Positions 1 to 7,678 of a DNA stretch of 64,000 nucleotides are shown in pieces; position 1 is the first letter of the stretch; every line of letters starts with the position of its first letter. The stretch is taken from the NCBI GenBank assembly GCA_963831385.1, contig CAWHPW010000005.1:56894-120893 (forward strand), written 5' to 3'. Both the position numbers and the translations under genes were made by a program. The stretch comes from JACVRX01 sp963831385 (GTDB taxonomy: Bacteria; Actinomycetota; Actinomycetes; Jiangellales; Jiangellaceae). The notes beneath the pieces are model-generated. The model saw only the letters and a list, made by a program, of their open reading frames with translations, was not told the origin of the DNA and did no database searches.

Positions 1-764
1 GAGATCAGATGCGACCACAGCCTCCCGTGCCCCGGCCAGGTCGGCGGGTCGACGAGGATCACAGCGCTGCAGCCACCGCGTCGTCGATCGAGCGTCCGCC
101 AAGACCGGACCATCGACGCGTCGACGTAGGCCTTCCACGACCCACCGGGACGTACCTGCGGGCCGACATGGAACTTGCGCACGCCTGCCCGGGCCAGCCA
201 CGGCACGTGGTCGGGCTGCAGCCCGCCGCCGGCCATCATCAACTCCGCGATGTACGAGTCGTCCGCCGCGCGCCGGCAGAGCTCATCGAGCCCGGCCGCG
301 ACGCCGCGCGCCGAGCCGGCCGTCAGGACGCTGTCGAGCCGGGGCATCATCCGCAGCCGCTGCCACGCCTTGTCATAGTCGAGCGCATGATCGACGGCGC
401 GATGGAACGTCCAGGGCATCGAGCCGAACTCGTCGGCCAGCGCGAGGGTGGCGTCGACGTCGATCTGCACCGTCGGACCGAGAAAGCCGAGGACGAAGCC
501 CTCGACCCCGGCCTCGGCGAACTGGCGCGCGGCCCCTTGCAGCCGGGTGAGCTCCGAGCCGCTGGTCGAGTAGCCGTCGTTTCCGCGCAGCATGATGCGC
601 AACGGCAGATCAGACGCGGTCTTGATCTCGCGCACCGTGCTGACGGCAGGCGTCAGACCGTCGGACTCGACTTCCGCAATCACCGCGAGCCGGTCGGCAC
701 CGCCGTCCCGAGCACCTGCGACGTCGCCGGCGCCCAGCACGATGACCTCGAGCAGGGGTCGCAC
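1..764 (-). CDS. cutC: Copper homeostasis protein CutC (partial or frameshifted 3' end)
   Basis: CutC-family TIM-barrel protein. Translation from GTG at 764 gives the family start (LLEVIVLGAGD), then GADRLAVIAEVESDGLTP, a PLRIMLRG strand, MPWTFHRAVDHA, LDSVLTAGSARG, LMMAGGGLQPDH and a C-terminal FHVGPQVRPGG. CutC proteins are about 230-250 aa, and this one reaches the expected end near base 80. There the frame stays open to the window edge as an arginine-rich tail. A neighbouring frame gives SIDDAVAAAL followed by TGA at about 59-61, which looks like the true C-terminus. A one-base indel near 75-90 is therefore likely. The role in copper handling is known only for the family and is debated. 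Identity is sure, the end is not. Confidence 0.85.
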   Translation of the reverse strand, partial: MRPLLEVIVLGAGDVAGARDGGADRLAVIAEVESDGLTPAVSTVREIKTASDLPLRIMLRGNDGYSTSGSELTRLQGAARQFAEAGVEGFVLGFLGPTVQIDVDATLALADEFGSMPWTFHRAVDHALDYDKAWQRLRMMPRLDSVLTAGSARGVAAGLDELCRRAADDSYIAELMMAGGGLQPDHVPWLARAGVRKFHVGPQVRPGGSWKAYVDASMVRSWRTLDRRRGGCSAVILVDPPTWPGHGRLWSHLI

Positions 765-810
765 CGGCTCAGTGTGCCAGTGGTGTGCGTGCGGCTGGCA
801 CCATCGGAGC

Positions 811-1153
811 ATGAGCACCGATCCGCTGCTCGATGCTCGCGCCCGCGTGCTGCACGACCTCGCCGCGCGCGGGCTGGATTCGGCCGACGTCGTCGACGTA
901 CTCGAAGACGTGGTGACGGAGCGGCGCTGGTGGGTCGGCGAATGGCCCGACGGAGGTTCCTTCGTCGCCGGGCAGGTTGCTCAAGACGTCCAGGACCGGT
1001 TGCTGGACGCGCGCATCGGTCGCTGGCCGCGCTGCGTCGCATGCGATGAGACCGAGGCCCACGAATTGCACATCGATCCAGAGCTCGGGCCCGAGCCGCG
1101 CTGGCGATGCGACAAGAGCGGGATCGTGGTCGCGCGCGCTCGGCGAGCTGTGA
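811..1153 (+). CDS. Small conserved hypothetical protein, probably frameshifted near its end
   Basis: The ATG at 811 opens MSTDPLLDARARVLHDLA, followed by a helical region, WWVGEWPDGG and a CVACDE motif. That motif with the later RCDKSG could form a two-cysteine-pair metal site (CxxC near residue 73). The gene is divergent from cutC. The reading frame as given runs on to 1404 through a long inverted repeat and antisense to the PIN gene, which is unnatural. In the GCGCGCGCG run near 1135 a single-base correction gives a short tail ending LGEL with TGA at 1151-1153, so I place the end there. Function is unknown. Confidence 0.5.
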
Positions 1154-1222
1154 GCCCAGGGGCGAGCGTACCCTGCCCCAGCGCCCTCACCGTCCGGCGG
1201 CTGCCTTTGCATTGCAGCGGAT

Positions 1223-1311
1223 CGGAAGAACGGGAGGACCAATGCCGACCTTCGCACCCGCTAACCCAGCTCGCGCAGCTGGCATCCGCGATTGATCCTC
1301 CCGTTCTTCCG
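1223..1311. repeat. Long inverted repeat between convergent genes
   Basis: Sixteen-base arms at 1223-1238 and 1296-1311 (CGGAAGAACGGGAGGA and its exact complement) flank a 57-base centre that has its own smaller GC-rich pairings. The repeat lies between the ends of the 811 gene and the PIN gene, so it could act as a bidirectional terminator. The long loop would also suit a remnant of a small mobile element. No target duplication is seen. Confidence 0.6.
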
Positions 1312-1725
1312 GTCGCGTCCGCTCTTTCGATCAGGACAGCGCCTCGATTGGTGCGATTGCCACCAGATCCTGCACAGAACGGGCGAGTTGCGCATCGAGT
1401 GTGACAACGCGTCGGCCTGCAGTCGGGTCAAAGCAACGTACTCGGCGGCATAGGTGTCGGACCACCCGAGCTGGTCAGCAACTTTCCACGCGACTCCCTG
1501 AAGAACGCGGTCGCCGAGTAGTCGAATTCGCAGCCCGCGCACGTAGTCGAGCAGTTGCTCGGCATCCTTCTTGGTCATGTCACCGCGCTTGACTGCTTGG
1601 TATAGGAGAGACAGCAACTGCGAGCGAAGGAGCGTGGGAGCCAGGATTTGGTGCTCGTCGCCAATAGCGATCTGGTCGTGAGCCAGGCGCATCGCCACGT
1701 CCGGACCGATCACGTATTTGGTCAT
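1261..1725 (-). CDS. Orphan VapC-like PIN-domain protein, frameshifted C-terminus
   Basis: PIN-domain ribonuclease-like protein starting MTKYVIGPDVAMRLA (acidic D9). It has the actinobacterial family core HQILAPTLLRSQLLSLLYQ, DYVRGLRIRLLGDRV and YAAEYVALTRLQADA. After residue ~107 the open frame becomes a basic, tryptophan-containing tail. Another frame over 1331-1405 reads VTLDAQLARSVQDLV and ends APIEALS with TGA at 1331-1333. This is the expected VapC ending and carries the last conserved aspartate (TLD). One base is thus missing near 1405. No VapB-type antitoxin gene is adjacent: upstream lies a terminator and then groEL. As written the nuclease would lack one active-site acid. Confidence 0.75.
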   Translation of the reverse strand: MTKYVIGPDVAMRLAHDQIAIGDEHQILAPTLLRSQLLSLLYQAVKRGDMTKKDAEQLLDYVRGLRIRLLGDRVLQGVAWKVADQLGWSDTYAAEYVALTRLQADALSHSMRNSPVLCRIWWQSHQSRRCPDRKSGRDRKNGRINRGCQLRELG

Positions 1726-1769
1726 GGGAGTCCGCTCCTCTCTCTTGACCAGGATGAGCCGGCATACGG

Positions 1770-1818
1770 CGAAGGGGCGGCGCCCCAGCTCGGGATGAGC
1801 CGGAATGCCGCCCCTTCG
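1770..1818 (-). terminator. Terminator downstream of groEL
   Basis: A perfect 12-base inverted repeat (CGAAGGGGCGGC at 1770-1781, complement at 1807-1818) starts 22 bases after the groEL stop codon. It separates groEL from the PIN gene. The loop is 25 bases and there is no clear T tract. Confidence 0.65.
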
Positions 1819-1839
1819 TGGAGCGAGATGCAGCTGGAC

Positions 1840-3468
1840 TCAGAAGTCCATGCCGCCCATGTCGCCGCCGCCAGCGCCGGCCGGAATCTTCTCCTTCTCC
1901 GGCTTGTCGGCGATGACGGCCTCGGTGGTGAGGAACAGGCCGGCGATCGACGCGGCGTTCTGCAACGCCGACCGGGTGACCTTGGCCGGGTCGATGATGC
2001 CGGCCTTGATCATGTCGACGTACTCGCCGGTGTTGGCGTCCAGGCCGTTGCCGACCTCCAGGCCGCGAACCCGCTCTGCCACGACGCCGCCCTCGAAGCC
2101 GGCATTGATGGCGATCTGCTTGAGCGGAGCCTCCACGGCGACCTTGACGATGTTGGCGCCGGTGGCCTCGTCGCCGTCCAGGTCGAGCTTCTCGAACGCG
2201 GCCTGCGCCGCCTGGATGAGCGCGACGCCGCCGCCGGCGACGATGCCCTCCTCGACGGCTGCCTTGGCGTTGCGGACAGCGTCCTCGATGCGGTGCTTGC
2301 GCTCCTTGAGCTCGACCTCGGTGGCCGCGCCCGCCTTGATGACGGCCACGCCGCCGGCGAGCTTGGCCAGCCGCTCCTGGAGCTTCTCCTTGTCGTAGTC
2401 GCTGTCGGAGTTCTCGATCTCGGTGCGGATCTGGCTCACGCGACCGGCGATCTGGTCGGCGTCACCCGCGCCCTCGACGATGGTCGTCTCGTCTTTGGTG
2501 ACGACGACCTTGCGGGCCTGGCCGAGCAGGTCGACCGTTGCGTTCTCCAGCTTCAGGCCGACGGTCTCGCTGATGACCTGGCCACCGGTCAGGATCGCGA
2601 TGTCCTGCAGCATGGCCTTGCGACGGTCGCCGAAGCCCGGCGCCTTCACCGCGACGGACTTGAACGTTCCGCGGATCTTGTTGACGACAAGAGTGGCGAG
2701 CGCCTCGCCCTCGACGTCCTCGGCGACGATCAGCAACGGCTTGCCTGCCTGCATGATCTTCTCGAGCAGCGGCAGCAGGTCCTTGACGCTGGAGATCTTG
2801 GACTCGACCAGCAGCACGTAGGCGTCCTCGAGGACGGCCTCCTGCCGCTCGGGGTCGGTGACGAAGTAGCCGGAGATGTAGCCCTTGTCGAAGCGCATGC
2901 CCTCGGTGAGCTCGAGCTCGAGGCCGAAGGTGTTGCTCTCCTCGACGGTGATGACACCTTCCTTGCCGACCTTGTCCATTGCCTCGGCGATGAGCTCGCC
3001 GATCTGGGTATCGGCAGCGGAGATCGACGCGGTCGCGGCGATCTGCTCCTTGGTCTCGACGTCCTTGGCCGACGCAAGCAACTGCTCGGCGACGGCCTCG
3101 ACGGCCTTCTCGATGCCGCGCTTGAGCGCCATCGGGCTCGCGCCCGCGGCGACGTTGCGCAGCCCCTCACGCACGAGCGCCTGGGCCAGCACGGTTGCCG
3201 TCGTCGTGCCGTCACCGGCGACGTCGTCGGTCTTCTTCGCGACCTCCTTGACCAGCTCGGCCCCGATCTTCTCCCACGGGTCCTCGAGCTCGATCTCCTT
3301 CGCGATGGAGACGCCGTCGTTGGTGATCGTCGGCGCCCCCCACTTCTTCTCGAGGACGACGTTGCGGCCCTTCGGGCCGAGCGTGACCCGGACGGCGTCG
3401 GCAAGCTGGTTCATGCCGCGCTCGAGGCCACGCCGCGCATCCTCGCTGAAAGCGATGATCTTTGGCAT
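1840..3468 (-). CDS. groEL: Chaperonin GroEL (60 kDa, GroEL2 type)
   Basis: Full-length 542-aa chaperonin that assembles into ATP-driven folding rings in the cytoplasm. Visible motifs include MPKIIAFSEDARRGLERG, NVVLEKKWGAP, the nucleotide-binding GDGTTTATVLA (about residues 85-95), and the late ATPase segment EEGIVAGGGVALI. The C-terminus ends GGDMGGMDF, the Gly/Met-rich tail of the housekeeping GroEL2 class rather than the His-rich tail of GroEL1. No groES is adjacent, as is usual for the second groEL of actinobacteria. A GGGAGGA Shine-Dalgarno lies about 13 bases upstream of ATG 3468. Two CIRCE operators lie 123-183 bases upstream, so HrcA repression is expected. A terminator follows the gene. 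Confidence 0.98.
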   Translation of the reverse strand: MPKIIAFSEDARRGLERGMNQLADAVRVTLGPKGRNVVLEKKWGAPTITNDGVSIAKEIELEDPWEKIGAELVKEVAKKTDDVAGDGTTTATVLAQALVREGLRNVAAGASPMALKRGIEKAVEAVAEQLLASAKDVETKEQIAATASISAADTQIGELIAEAMDKVGKEGVITVEESNTFGLELELTEGMRFDKGYISGYFVTDPERQEAVLEDAYVLLVESKISSVKDLLPLLEKIMQAGKPLLIVAEDVEGEALATLVVNKIRGTFKSVAVKAPGFGDRRKAMLQDIAILTGGQVISETVGLKLENATVDLLGQARKVVVTKDETTIVEGAGDADQIAGRVSQIRTEIENSDSDYDKEKLQERLAKLAGGVAVIKAGAATEVELKERKHRIEDAVRNAKAAVEEGIVAGGGVALIQAAQAAFEKLDLDGDEATGANIVKVAVEAPLKQIAINAGFEGGVVAERVRGLEVGNGLDANTGEYVDMIKAGIIDPAKVTRSALQNAASIAGLFLTTEAVIADKPEKEKIPAGAGGGDMGGMDF

Positions 3469-3590
3469 GGGTTCCCTGGTCCTCCCGGATAGCGGGTGGA
3501 TTGACCGGCTCGACGCCCGCGACGGACGGCCTCGGCGTCCCGGCTCCTGTCACCGGGACAACCGGGACCTCGCCGACCCGGTACCTGTCG

Positions 3591-3617
3591 TTGTCACTCT
3601 CGACGAGAGAGTGCTAA
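3591..3617. promoter_or_regulatory. CIRCE operator (HrcA site) 1
   Basis: The CIRCE consensus is TTAGCACTC-N9-GAGTGCTAA. Here the left arm is TTGTCACTC (7 of 9), the spacer is exactly nine bases and the right arm GAGTGCTAA is perfect. Position upstream of groEL supports HrcA control of heat-shock induction. Confidence 0.9.
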
Positions 3618-3624
3618 TGCGTGT

Positions 3625-3651
3625 TTAGCACTCTGCACCCGAGAGTGCAAG
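3625..3651. promoter_or_regulatory. CIRCE operator (HrcA site) 2
   Basis: The left arm TTAGCACTC is perfect, the spacer is nine bases and the right arm is GAGTGCAAG (7 of 9). It starts seven bases after the first CIRCE. The two sites have complementary strengths: each has one perfect and one degenerate arm. Confidence 0.9.
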
Positions 3652-3684
3652 CGGAGTCGGTGCAGCGGCGACAGCCGACTACCC

Positions 3685-4170
3685 TTGGCCGTCGTGAACG
3701 GCGGCGAGGCGGCGCCCGGGGCCACCCGGCGGCTCTCGCGTGCATCGACAGCCTGGCGGGTTGCGACCGCCTTCGCGGGAATCGCCGCCCTGATCCACGG
3801 CACACTCGCCGACAGTGACGACTACTTCCCGTTCGGCTCGATGGCGCAGTACGCCACCGCCCACGACCTCGACGGCAAGGTCCGCTCCACCTACATGCTG
3901 GCCGACACCGAGAGCGGACGACAGCGGGTGCGGGTTCCGCTGAATGCCACCGGAACCGGAATCGGCCGAGCGGAGGTCGAAGGCCAGCTCGACCGCATCC
4001 TCGCCGATCCGGCGTTGCTGCAGACCGTCGCCGACGCGTACGAGGCGATCCACCCCGACCGCGATCATTACACGACGCTCTACCTCATGCGCGACGTCTA
4101 CCAACTGCGCGATGGTTACCAGGCTGGCCCACCCGTCACCATCGAGCTGGCCCGGTGGAACGTCCAATGA
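3685..4170 (+). CDS. Conserved hypothetical protein coupled to the HTTM gene
   Basis: A protein of about 158-161 aa with one N-terminal hydrophobic segment (TAWRVATAFAGIAALIHG), a possible signal anchor, then FPFGSMAQYATAHD, a strand-rich middle (RVRVPLNATGTGIGRAEVEGQL) and YEAIHPDRDHYTTLYLMRDVYQL. TTG at 3685 or GTG at 3694 may be the start. Its stop overlaps the start of the next gene (ATGA at 4167-4170), so the two are translationally coupled. The product probably works with the HTTM membrane protein at the membrane. I do not recognise a biochemical function. Confidence 0.75.
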   Translation: MAVVNGGEAAPGATRRLSRASTAWRVATAFAGIAALIHGTLADSDDYFPFGSMAQYATAHDLDGKVRSTYMLADTESGRQRVRVPLNATGTGIGRAEVEGQLDRILADPALLQTVADAYEAIHPDRDHYTTLYLMRDVYQLRDGYQAGPPVTIELARWNVQ

Positions 4171-5042
4171 GACGGATCGTCGCGTGGTGGACCACTCCCG
4201 TGCCGCTGGCCCGGGTCGCGCTGTTCCGGACCGTCGTGTACGTGTTCCTGCTCTACGACATCTTCGTGCTGGTCAACGATGTCGTGCCACACGGCTACGC
4301 GGCCGACCTCTACCGTCCGTTGTTCATCGGGCGAGTGCTCCCGCTGCCGGAGCCGTCGCCTGGTCTCGTCCATACCTTGCAGGTCGTCATCGTGGTCGGC
4401 GCCGTGATCGCGGCGACGGGCCGGCTGCCCCGGCTGGCGGGCTGGGTGGTCGCGGCCTGCTACTTCGAGTGGCTGATCATCGGGATGTCGTTCGGCAAAG
4501 TGGACCACGACCACCTGGCGCTGCTGGTCGCACTGTGGGTGCTGCCGACCGTCGGACGGGCCAGGTTCCGCGACCTGACCCCGAGCGAGGCCGGCGGGTG
4601 GGCATTCCGCTGCATCCAGGTCGCAACGATCGCGACGTATGTCGGGTCGGCCTTTGCCAAGTGGTCACGCAACGGCGCACCGTTCGCCTGGGGCGGTAGC
4701 GCGGTCTTCACCTGGGCGATCATCCGCCGTGGCACCGATTTCATCGACTGGATCCTCGAGTACCCCTGGCTGCTGCGGATCAGCCAGTGGATGCTGCTGA
4801 TCGCCGAGTTCCTCTCCCCGATCGTGCTGTTCCTGCGCGGGAAGGCACTGCTACTTGCCGCCGGATTCTTCCTGAGCTTTCATCTCGTGACCTATCTCAG
4901 CCTGGGTATCCACTTCCTGCCGACGGTGATCTGCTGGCTGGCCTTCTTCCCATTGGAGCGCCTGCTGCCACCGGTGCGCCGGCGGGTGTCCGCGCCGCAG
5001 CCCGCCCCGGCGCCCGAACCCGAGCCCGACCCAGCCCGGTAA
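4167..5042 (+). CDS. HTTM-type multi-pass membrane protein
   Basis: A 291-aa integral membrane protein with several hydrophobic helices (for example FRTVVYVFLLYDIFVL, TLQVVIVVGAVIAATG, GWVVAACYFEWLIIG, LLAAGFFLSFHLVTYL). A proline-rich acidic tail (PAPAPEPEPDP) follows. The layout resembles the horizontally transferred transmembrane (HTTM) domain related to vitamin-K-dependent gamma-carboxylase; whether it has enzymatic activity is not visible. The start is ATG 4167, overlapping the stop of the upstream partner. It faces a DCC-type thiol oxidoreductase gene only four bases away, a pairing often seen with HTTM proteins. Confidence 0.8.
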   Translation: MRRIVAWWTTPVPLARVALFRTVVYVFLLYDIFVLVNDVVPHGYAADLYRPLFIGRVLPLPEPSPGLVHTLQVVIVVGAVIAATGRLPRLAGWVVAACYFEWLIIGMSFGKVDHDHLALLVALWVLPTVGRARFRDLTPSEAGGWAFRCIQVATIATYVGSAFAKWSRNGAPFAWGGSAVFTWAIIRRGTDFIDWILEYPWLLRISQWMLLIAEFLSPIVLFLRGKALLLAAGFFLSFHLVTYLSLGIHFLPTVICWLAFFPLERLLPPVRRRVSAPQPAPAPEPEPDPAR

Positions 5043-5046
5043 GGCG

Positions 5047-5466
5047 TCAGTTGCCGGGGCGCTGCGCCGCCGGCAGCGCGCACGCTGGCGTGCCGCCCGG
5101 CAGCCGGTGCCGGTTCGCCGCCACCAGGCGGTACACCGCGCGGGCGATCCAATGCAGCAGAGGAGCCTGAGCAGCTCGGCCGAGCACGCGCCACCAGCCG
5201 CCGGAATCGACGAGCAACGCCGCGACGGCTTCGGCGCCGCCAACGACCTGGCCCGGCGCGTGGACCCACAGCAGCTCGCGCTCCGCCCGCTCGGCAGTCG
5301 TACCCAGCGCGGCGAGATCGGCGAACTGCCAGGCGACGATCTCGGCTGTCGTCGGGATTCGTCGTTCAATGAATCGGACACTCGACGTGCAGAAGGCGCA
5401 GTCCCCGTCATAGATGAGGACGGGCCGGCTCGCCAACACGCCGCCATCGTATGGCGAGCCCGCCAA
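5047..5466 (-). CDS. DCC-family thiol-disulfide oxidoreductase (DUF393)
   Basis: A 139-aa protein with the family-defining N-terminal motif VLIYDGDCAFCTSSVRF. This holds the DxxCxxC redox pair near residue 26, followed by AWQFADLAALG, ELLWVHAPGQVVGGAEAVAALL and GGWWRVLGRA. The family is predicted to do thiol-disulfide exchange. It is convergent with the HTTM gene, so co-function with that membrane protein (for example redox support) is plausible but inferred. The start may be ATG 5466 or a slightly later codon. Confidence 0.9.
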   Translation of the reverse strand: MAGSPYDGGVLASRPVLIYDGDCAFCTSSVRFIERRIPTTAEIVAWQFADLAALGTTAERAERELLWVHAPGQVVGGAEAVAALLVDSGGWWRVLGRAAQAPLLHWIARAVYRLVAANRHRLPGGTPACALPAAQRPGN

Positions 5467-5496
5467 GCCTCAGCCGGTAGTGGCGACAGCCGAATA

Positions 5497-5542
5497 CACG
5501 CCGACTTCACGGCTCAAGTCAACGGTCGTGAAGATCGTCGTG
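5497..5542. repeat. Intergenic palindromic repeat, copy 1
   Basis: Imperfect hairpin whose right arm CGTGAAGATCGTCGTG (5527-5542) pairs with CACGCCGACTTCACG (5497-5511), with one base missing in the left arm. The centre contains GCTCAAGTC. It belongs to the same family as the copies at 5578-5626 and 7891-7956. Confidence 0.7.
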
Positions 5543-5577
5543 CAGGACCAGCCCGCTCGGCGGGCACGCACGGCACT

Positions 5578-5626
5578 ACACAACAATCTTCACGGCTCAA
5601 GTCGGCCGTCGTGAAGATCGTCGTGT
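5578..5626. repeat. Intergenic palindromic repeat, copy 2
   Basis: Left arm ACACAACAATCTTCACG and right arm CGTGAAGATCGTCGTGT form an imperfect hairpin. Bases 5591-5625 match 5508-5542 except for about four bases in the loop. This copy lies downstream of cspA and just past its terminator. Confidence 0.7.
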
Positions 5627-5644
5627 AAGAACGGCAACCAGGCA

Positions 5645-5677
5645 GCGGCCCGGCCCCACAATCCGGGACCGGGCCGC
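5645..5677 (-). terminator. Terminator downstream of cspA
   Basis: Perfect nine-base arms GCGGCCCGG (5645-5653) and CCGGGCCGC (5669-5677) with a 15-base loop, starting 25 bases after the cspA stop. It is a GC-rich stem without a T tract, typical of actinobacterial terminators. Confidence 0.65.
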
Positions 5678-5701
5678 CAATCGATCGAATGGGGGCGGGC
5701 G

Positions 5702-5902
5702 TTACACGATGCGGACGGACTCCGCCTGCGGGCCCTTGGGCCCCTGGCCGACCTCGAACTCGACCCGCTGGCCATCCTCGAGGCTGCGGTAGCCCTCCAT
5801 GTCGATCGCGGTGTAGTGAACGAAGAGGTCCTGTCCGCCGTCTACGGCGATGAAGCCGTATCCCTTCTCGGAGTTGAACCACTTCACGGTGCCCTGAGCC
5901 AT
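5702..5902 (-). CDS. cspA: Cold shock protein CspA family
   Basis: A 66-aa single OB-fold nucleic-acid-binding protein: MAQGTVKWFNSEKGYGFI with RNP1 (KGYGFI, 13-18) and RNP2 (LFVHY, 26-30), ending QAESVRIV. It acts in the cytoplasm as an RNA chaperone. Family length and all aromatic binding residues are intact. It is a monocistronic gene with its own terminator. Which paralogue it is (cold-induced or constitutive) cannot be told. Confidence 0.97.
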   Translation of the reverse strand: MAQGTVKWFNSEKGYGFIAVDGGQDLFVHYTAIDMEGYRSLEDGQRVEFEVGQGPKGPQAESVRIV

Positions 5903-6105
5903 TACCTCTCCTCGCGCCGGGGCGGATGTCGGGCCCGTTTTCAGGCCCGGGTCGTACTCGCTCCACCGCCCCCCCGGGGGGTCTTGCGCCGACCAGTGCA
6001 GACCTTACACAACCTGCCAATAGCCTCAAGAGGTGTCGGTTCCAGAGCATCTCGCGGCGGTCGCCGACCCGCATCCGCCGCGGCGAGGCAGCACCGCAGC
6101 CGGAC

Positions 6106-6399
6106 TCAACCGCCGGCCACGGCGGGGATCACCGACACCCGCGTGCCGTCCGGTGTCGGCGTCTGCAGCCCGGAGGCGAACCGGACGTCGTCGTCGTCGA
6201 CGTAGACGTTGACGAAGCGGCGGATCTGGCCGGAGTCGTCCAGCACTCGCCCGCCGATTCCCGGGTACGAGGCATCGAGGGCGGCGACGACATCGGACAG
6301 CGTCGCCTCGTCCCCCACCGAGACCGAGACGTCGGACACACCGCCGGTGTACGTGCGCAGGATGGTGGGAACCCGCACCGCGATCGTGCTCATCGTCAT
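6106..6399 (-). CDS. MoaD/ThiS/CysO-family sulfur carrier protein
   Basis: A 97-aa ubiquitin-fold protein (VRVPTILRTYTGG, GDEATLSDVVAALDASYPG, FVNVYVDDDDVRF) that ends exactly in a diglycine (AVAGG). This is the tail that is adenylated and converted to a thiocarboxylate in MoaD, ThiS and CysO. Its start (ATG 6399, or ATG 6393) overlaps the stop of the upstream PLP-enzyme gene, so the two are co-translated. No molybdopterin or thiamine genes are nearby, and no JAMM (Mec) protease is adjacent. The best-supported role is donating sulfur to the neighbouring PLP enzyme, as CysO does for CysM; this is inference. Confidence 0.88.
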   Translation of the reverse strand: MTMSTIAVRVPTILRTYTGGVSDVSVSVGDEATLSDVVAALDASYPGIGGRVLDDSGQIRRFVNVYVDDDDVRFASGLQTPTPDGTRVSVIPAVAGG

Positions 6400-7670
6400 G
6401 CCACCCCCAGGGCATCAAACTCGTCGATGGACGGCCGGATCGTGCCGACCGGGCCGACGGCCGAAGACACCGCATCGAGAGTCTTCAGCCCGTCGCCGGT
6501 GTTGAACACAACCGTCTCGGCGTCAGGGTCGAGCAACCCCGCACGGACCAGCTTTGCGAGGACGGCGACGGTGACACCGCCTGCCGTCTCTGCGAACACT
6601 CCCTCGGTCTCGGCCAGCAGCCGGATCCCGTCGACGACCTCCCCGTCGGTGACATCCTCCACCGCTCCACCGGTGCGGCGCGTGACGTCGAGGACGTATG
6701 GCCCGTCGGCGGGGTTGCCGATCGCGAGCGACTTGGCGATCGTCGACGGCCGGACGGGCCGTACGACGTCGCTGCCGGCTTTGAACGCGGCCGCAACTGG
6801 CGCACAGCCGGCGGCCTGGGCGCCGAAGATGCGTGGCGCCGCACCGTCCGCCAGACCCAAGGCCACCAGTTCACGGAACGCCTTGTCCACCTTGACCAGT
6901 TGGGCACCGCTGGCGACCGGGATCACGACCTGTCTCGGCAACCGCCAGCCAAGCTGTTCGGCAACCTCGTAGCCCAGCGTCTTGGACCCCTCGGCGTAGT
7001 ACGGGCGCACGTTGACGTTGACGAAGGCCCAGTCGGCATGTTCGCCCGCCAGCTCCGACGCCAGCCGGTTCACGTCGTCGTAGGTTCCCTCCACCGCGAC
7101 GAGCGTCGTGCCGTAGACCGCGGTCGTGACGATCTTCTGCTGCTCCAGGTCGCGCGGGATGAAGACGAACGACCGGATGCCGGCCCGAGCCGACGCCGCG
7201 GCGACTGCGTTCGCCAGGTTGCCGGTCGACGGGCAGGCCAAAACCGTGAAGCCGAGCTGACGCGCAGCGGCCAGCGCGACCGCGACCACGCGGTCCTTGA
7301 ACGAGTGGGTGGGATTGCCCGAGTCGTCCTTGACCCACAGCGTCTTGATGCCGAGCTCATGACCGAGCCGGTCCGCGCGCAGCAGCCGCGTCCAGCCTGG
7401 CTCGGTGTTCGGGATGTCCTCGACCGTCGCCGGAACCGGCAGCAGGTCGCGATAACGCCAGATGGACTTCGGGCCGGCCGCGATCCGCTCGCGAGATACC
7501 GGACCAAAGTCGTAGCCGACCTCGAGCGGCCCGAAGCAGTCGGCGCAGGCGTAGAACGCGCCAAGCGGCGAGGTTGCGCGGCATTCACGACATGACAGGT
7601 GTGTGGCCGCCCCCAAGTCGGGGTGCGCGGTCGTCCTCGCCAGACTGGGTGCGGCTGCCGTGCCGGGCAT
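6396..7670 (-). CDS. thrC: Threonine-synthase-like PLP enzyme under a SAM-I riboswitch
   Basis: A 424-aa fold-type II PLP enzyme. It has an N-terminal zinc-ribbon-like segment (C27xxC30 and C42xxC45), then NPTHSFKDR with the PLP lysine K125, the phosphate-binding PSTGNLANAV loop and VIPVASGAQL. By family it would be threonine synthase (O-phosphohomoserine to threonine). Three things argue for another or additional job: it is not beside hom or thrB; it is coupled by a 4-base overlap to a diglycine sulfur carrier; and a SAM-I riboswitch covers its leader. A sulfur-transfer reaction (protein thiocarboxylate plus an activated homoserine or serine) is an attractive alternative. The Shine-Dalgarno GAGGAGG lies four bases before ATG 7670. 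Confidence 0.9.
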   Translation of the reverse strand: MPGTAAAPSLARTTAHPDLGAATHLSCRECRATSPLGAFYACADCFGPLEVGYDFGPVSRERIAAGPKSIWRYRDLLPVPATVEDIPNTEPGWTRLLRADRLGHELGIKTLWVKDDSGNPTHSFKDRVVAVALAAARQLGFTVLACPSTGNLANAVAAASARAGIRSFVFIPRDLEQQKIVTTAVYGTTLVAVEGTYDDVNRLASELAGEHADWAFVNVNVRPYYAEGSKTLGYEVAEQLGWRLPRQVVIPVASGAQLVKVDKAFRELVALGLADGAAPRIFGAQAAGCAPVAAAFKAGSDVVRPVRPSTIAKSLAIGNPADGPYVLDVTRRTGGAVEDVTDGEVVDGIRLLAETEGVFAETAGGVTVAVLAKLVRAGLLDPDAETVVFNTGDGLKTLDAVSSAVGPVGTIRPSIDEFDALGVA

Positions 7671-7678
7671 CAGTCCTC

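Noticed and set aside
1648..3492. Long plus-strand frame opposite groEL (614 codons)
   Set aside because: It is the antisense shadow of groEL, rich in Leu/Asp/Gly from complementary codons, with no domain or ribosome site.
5968..5990. CCCCCC/GGGGGG tract near 5970 as a terminator of moaD
   Set aside because: Simple homopolymer pairing with no loop of proper size; not convincing.
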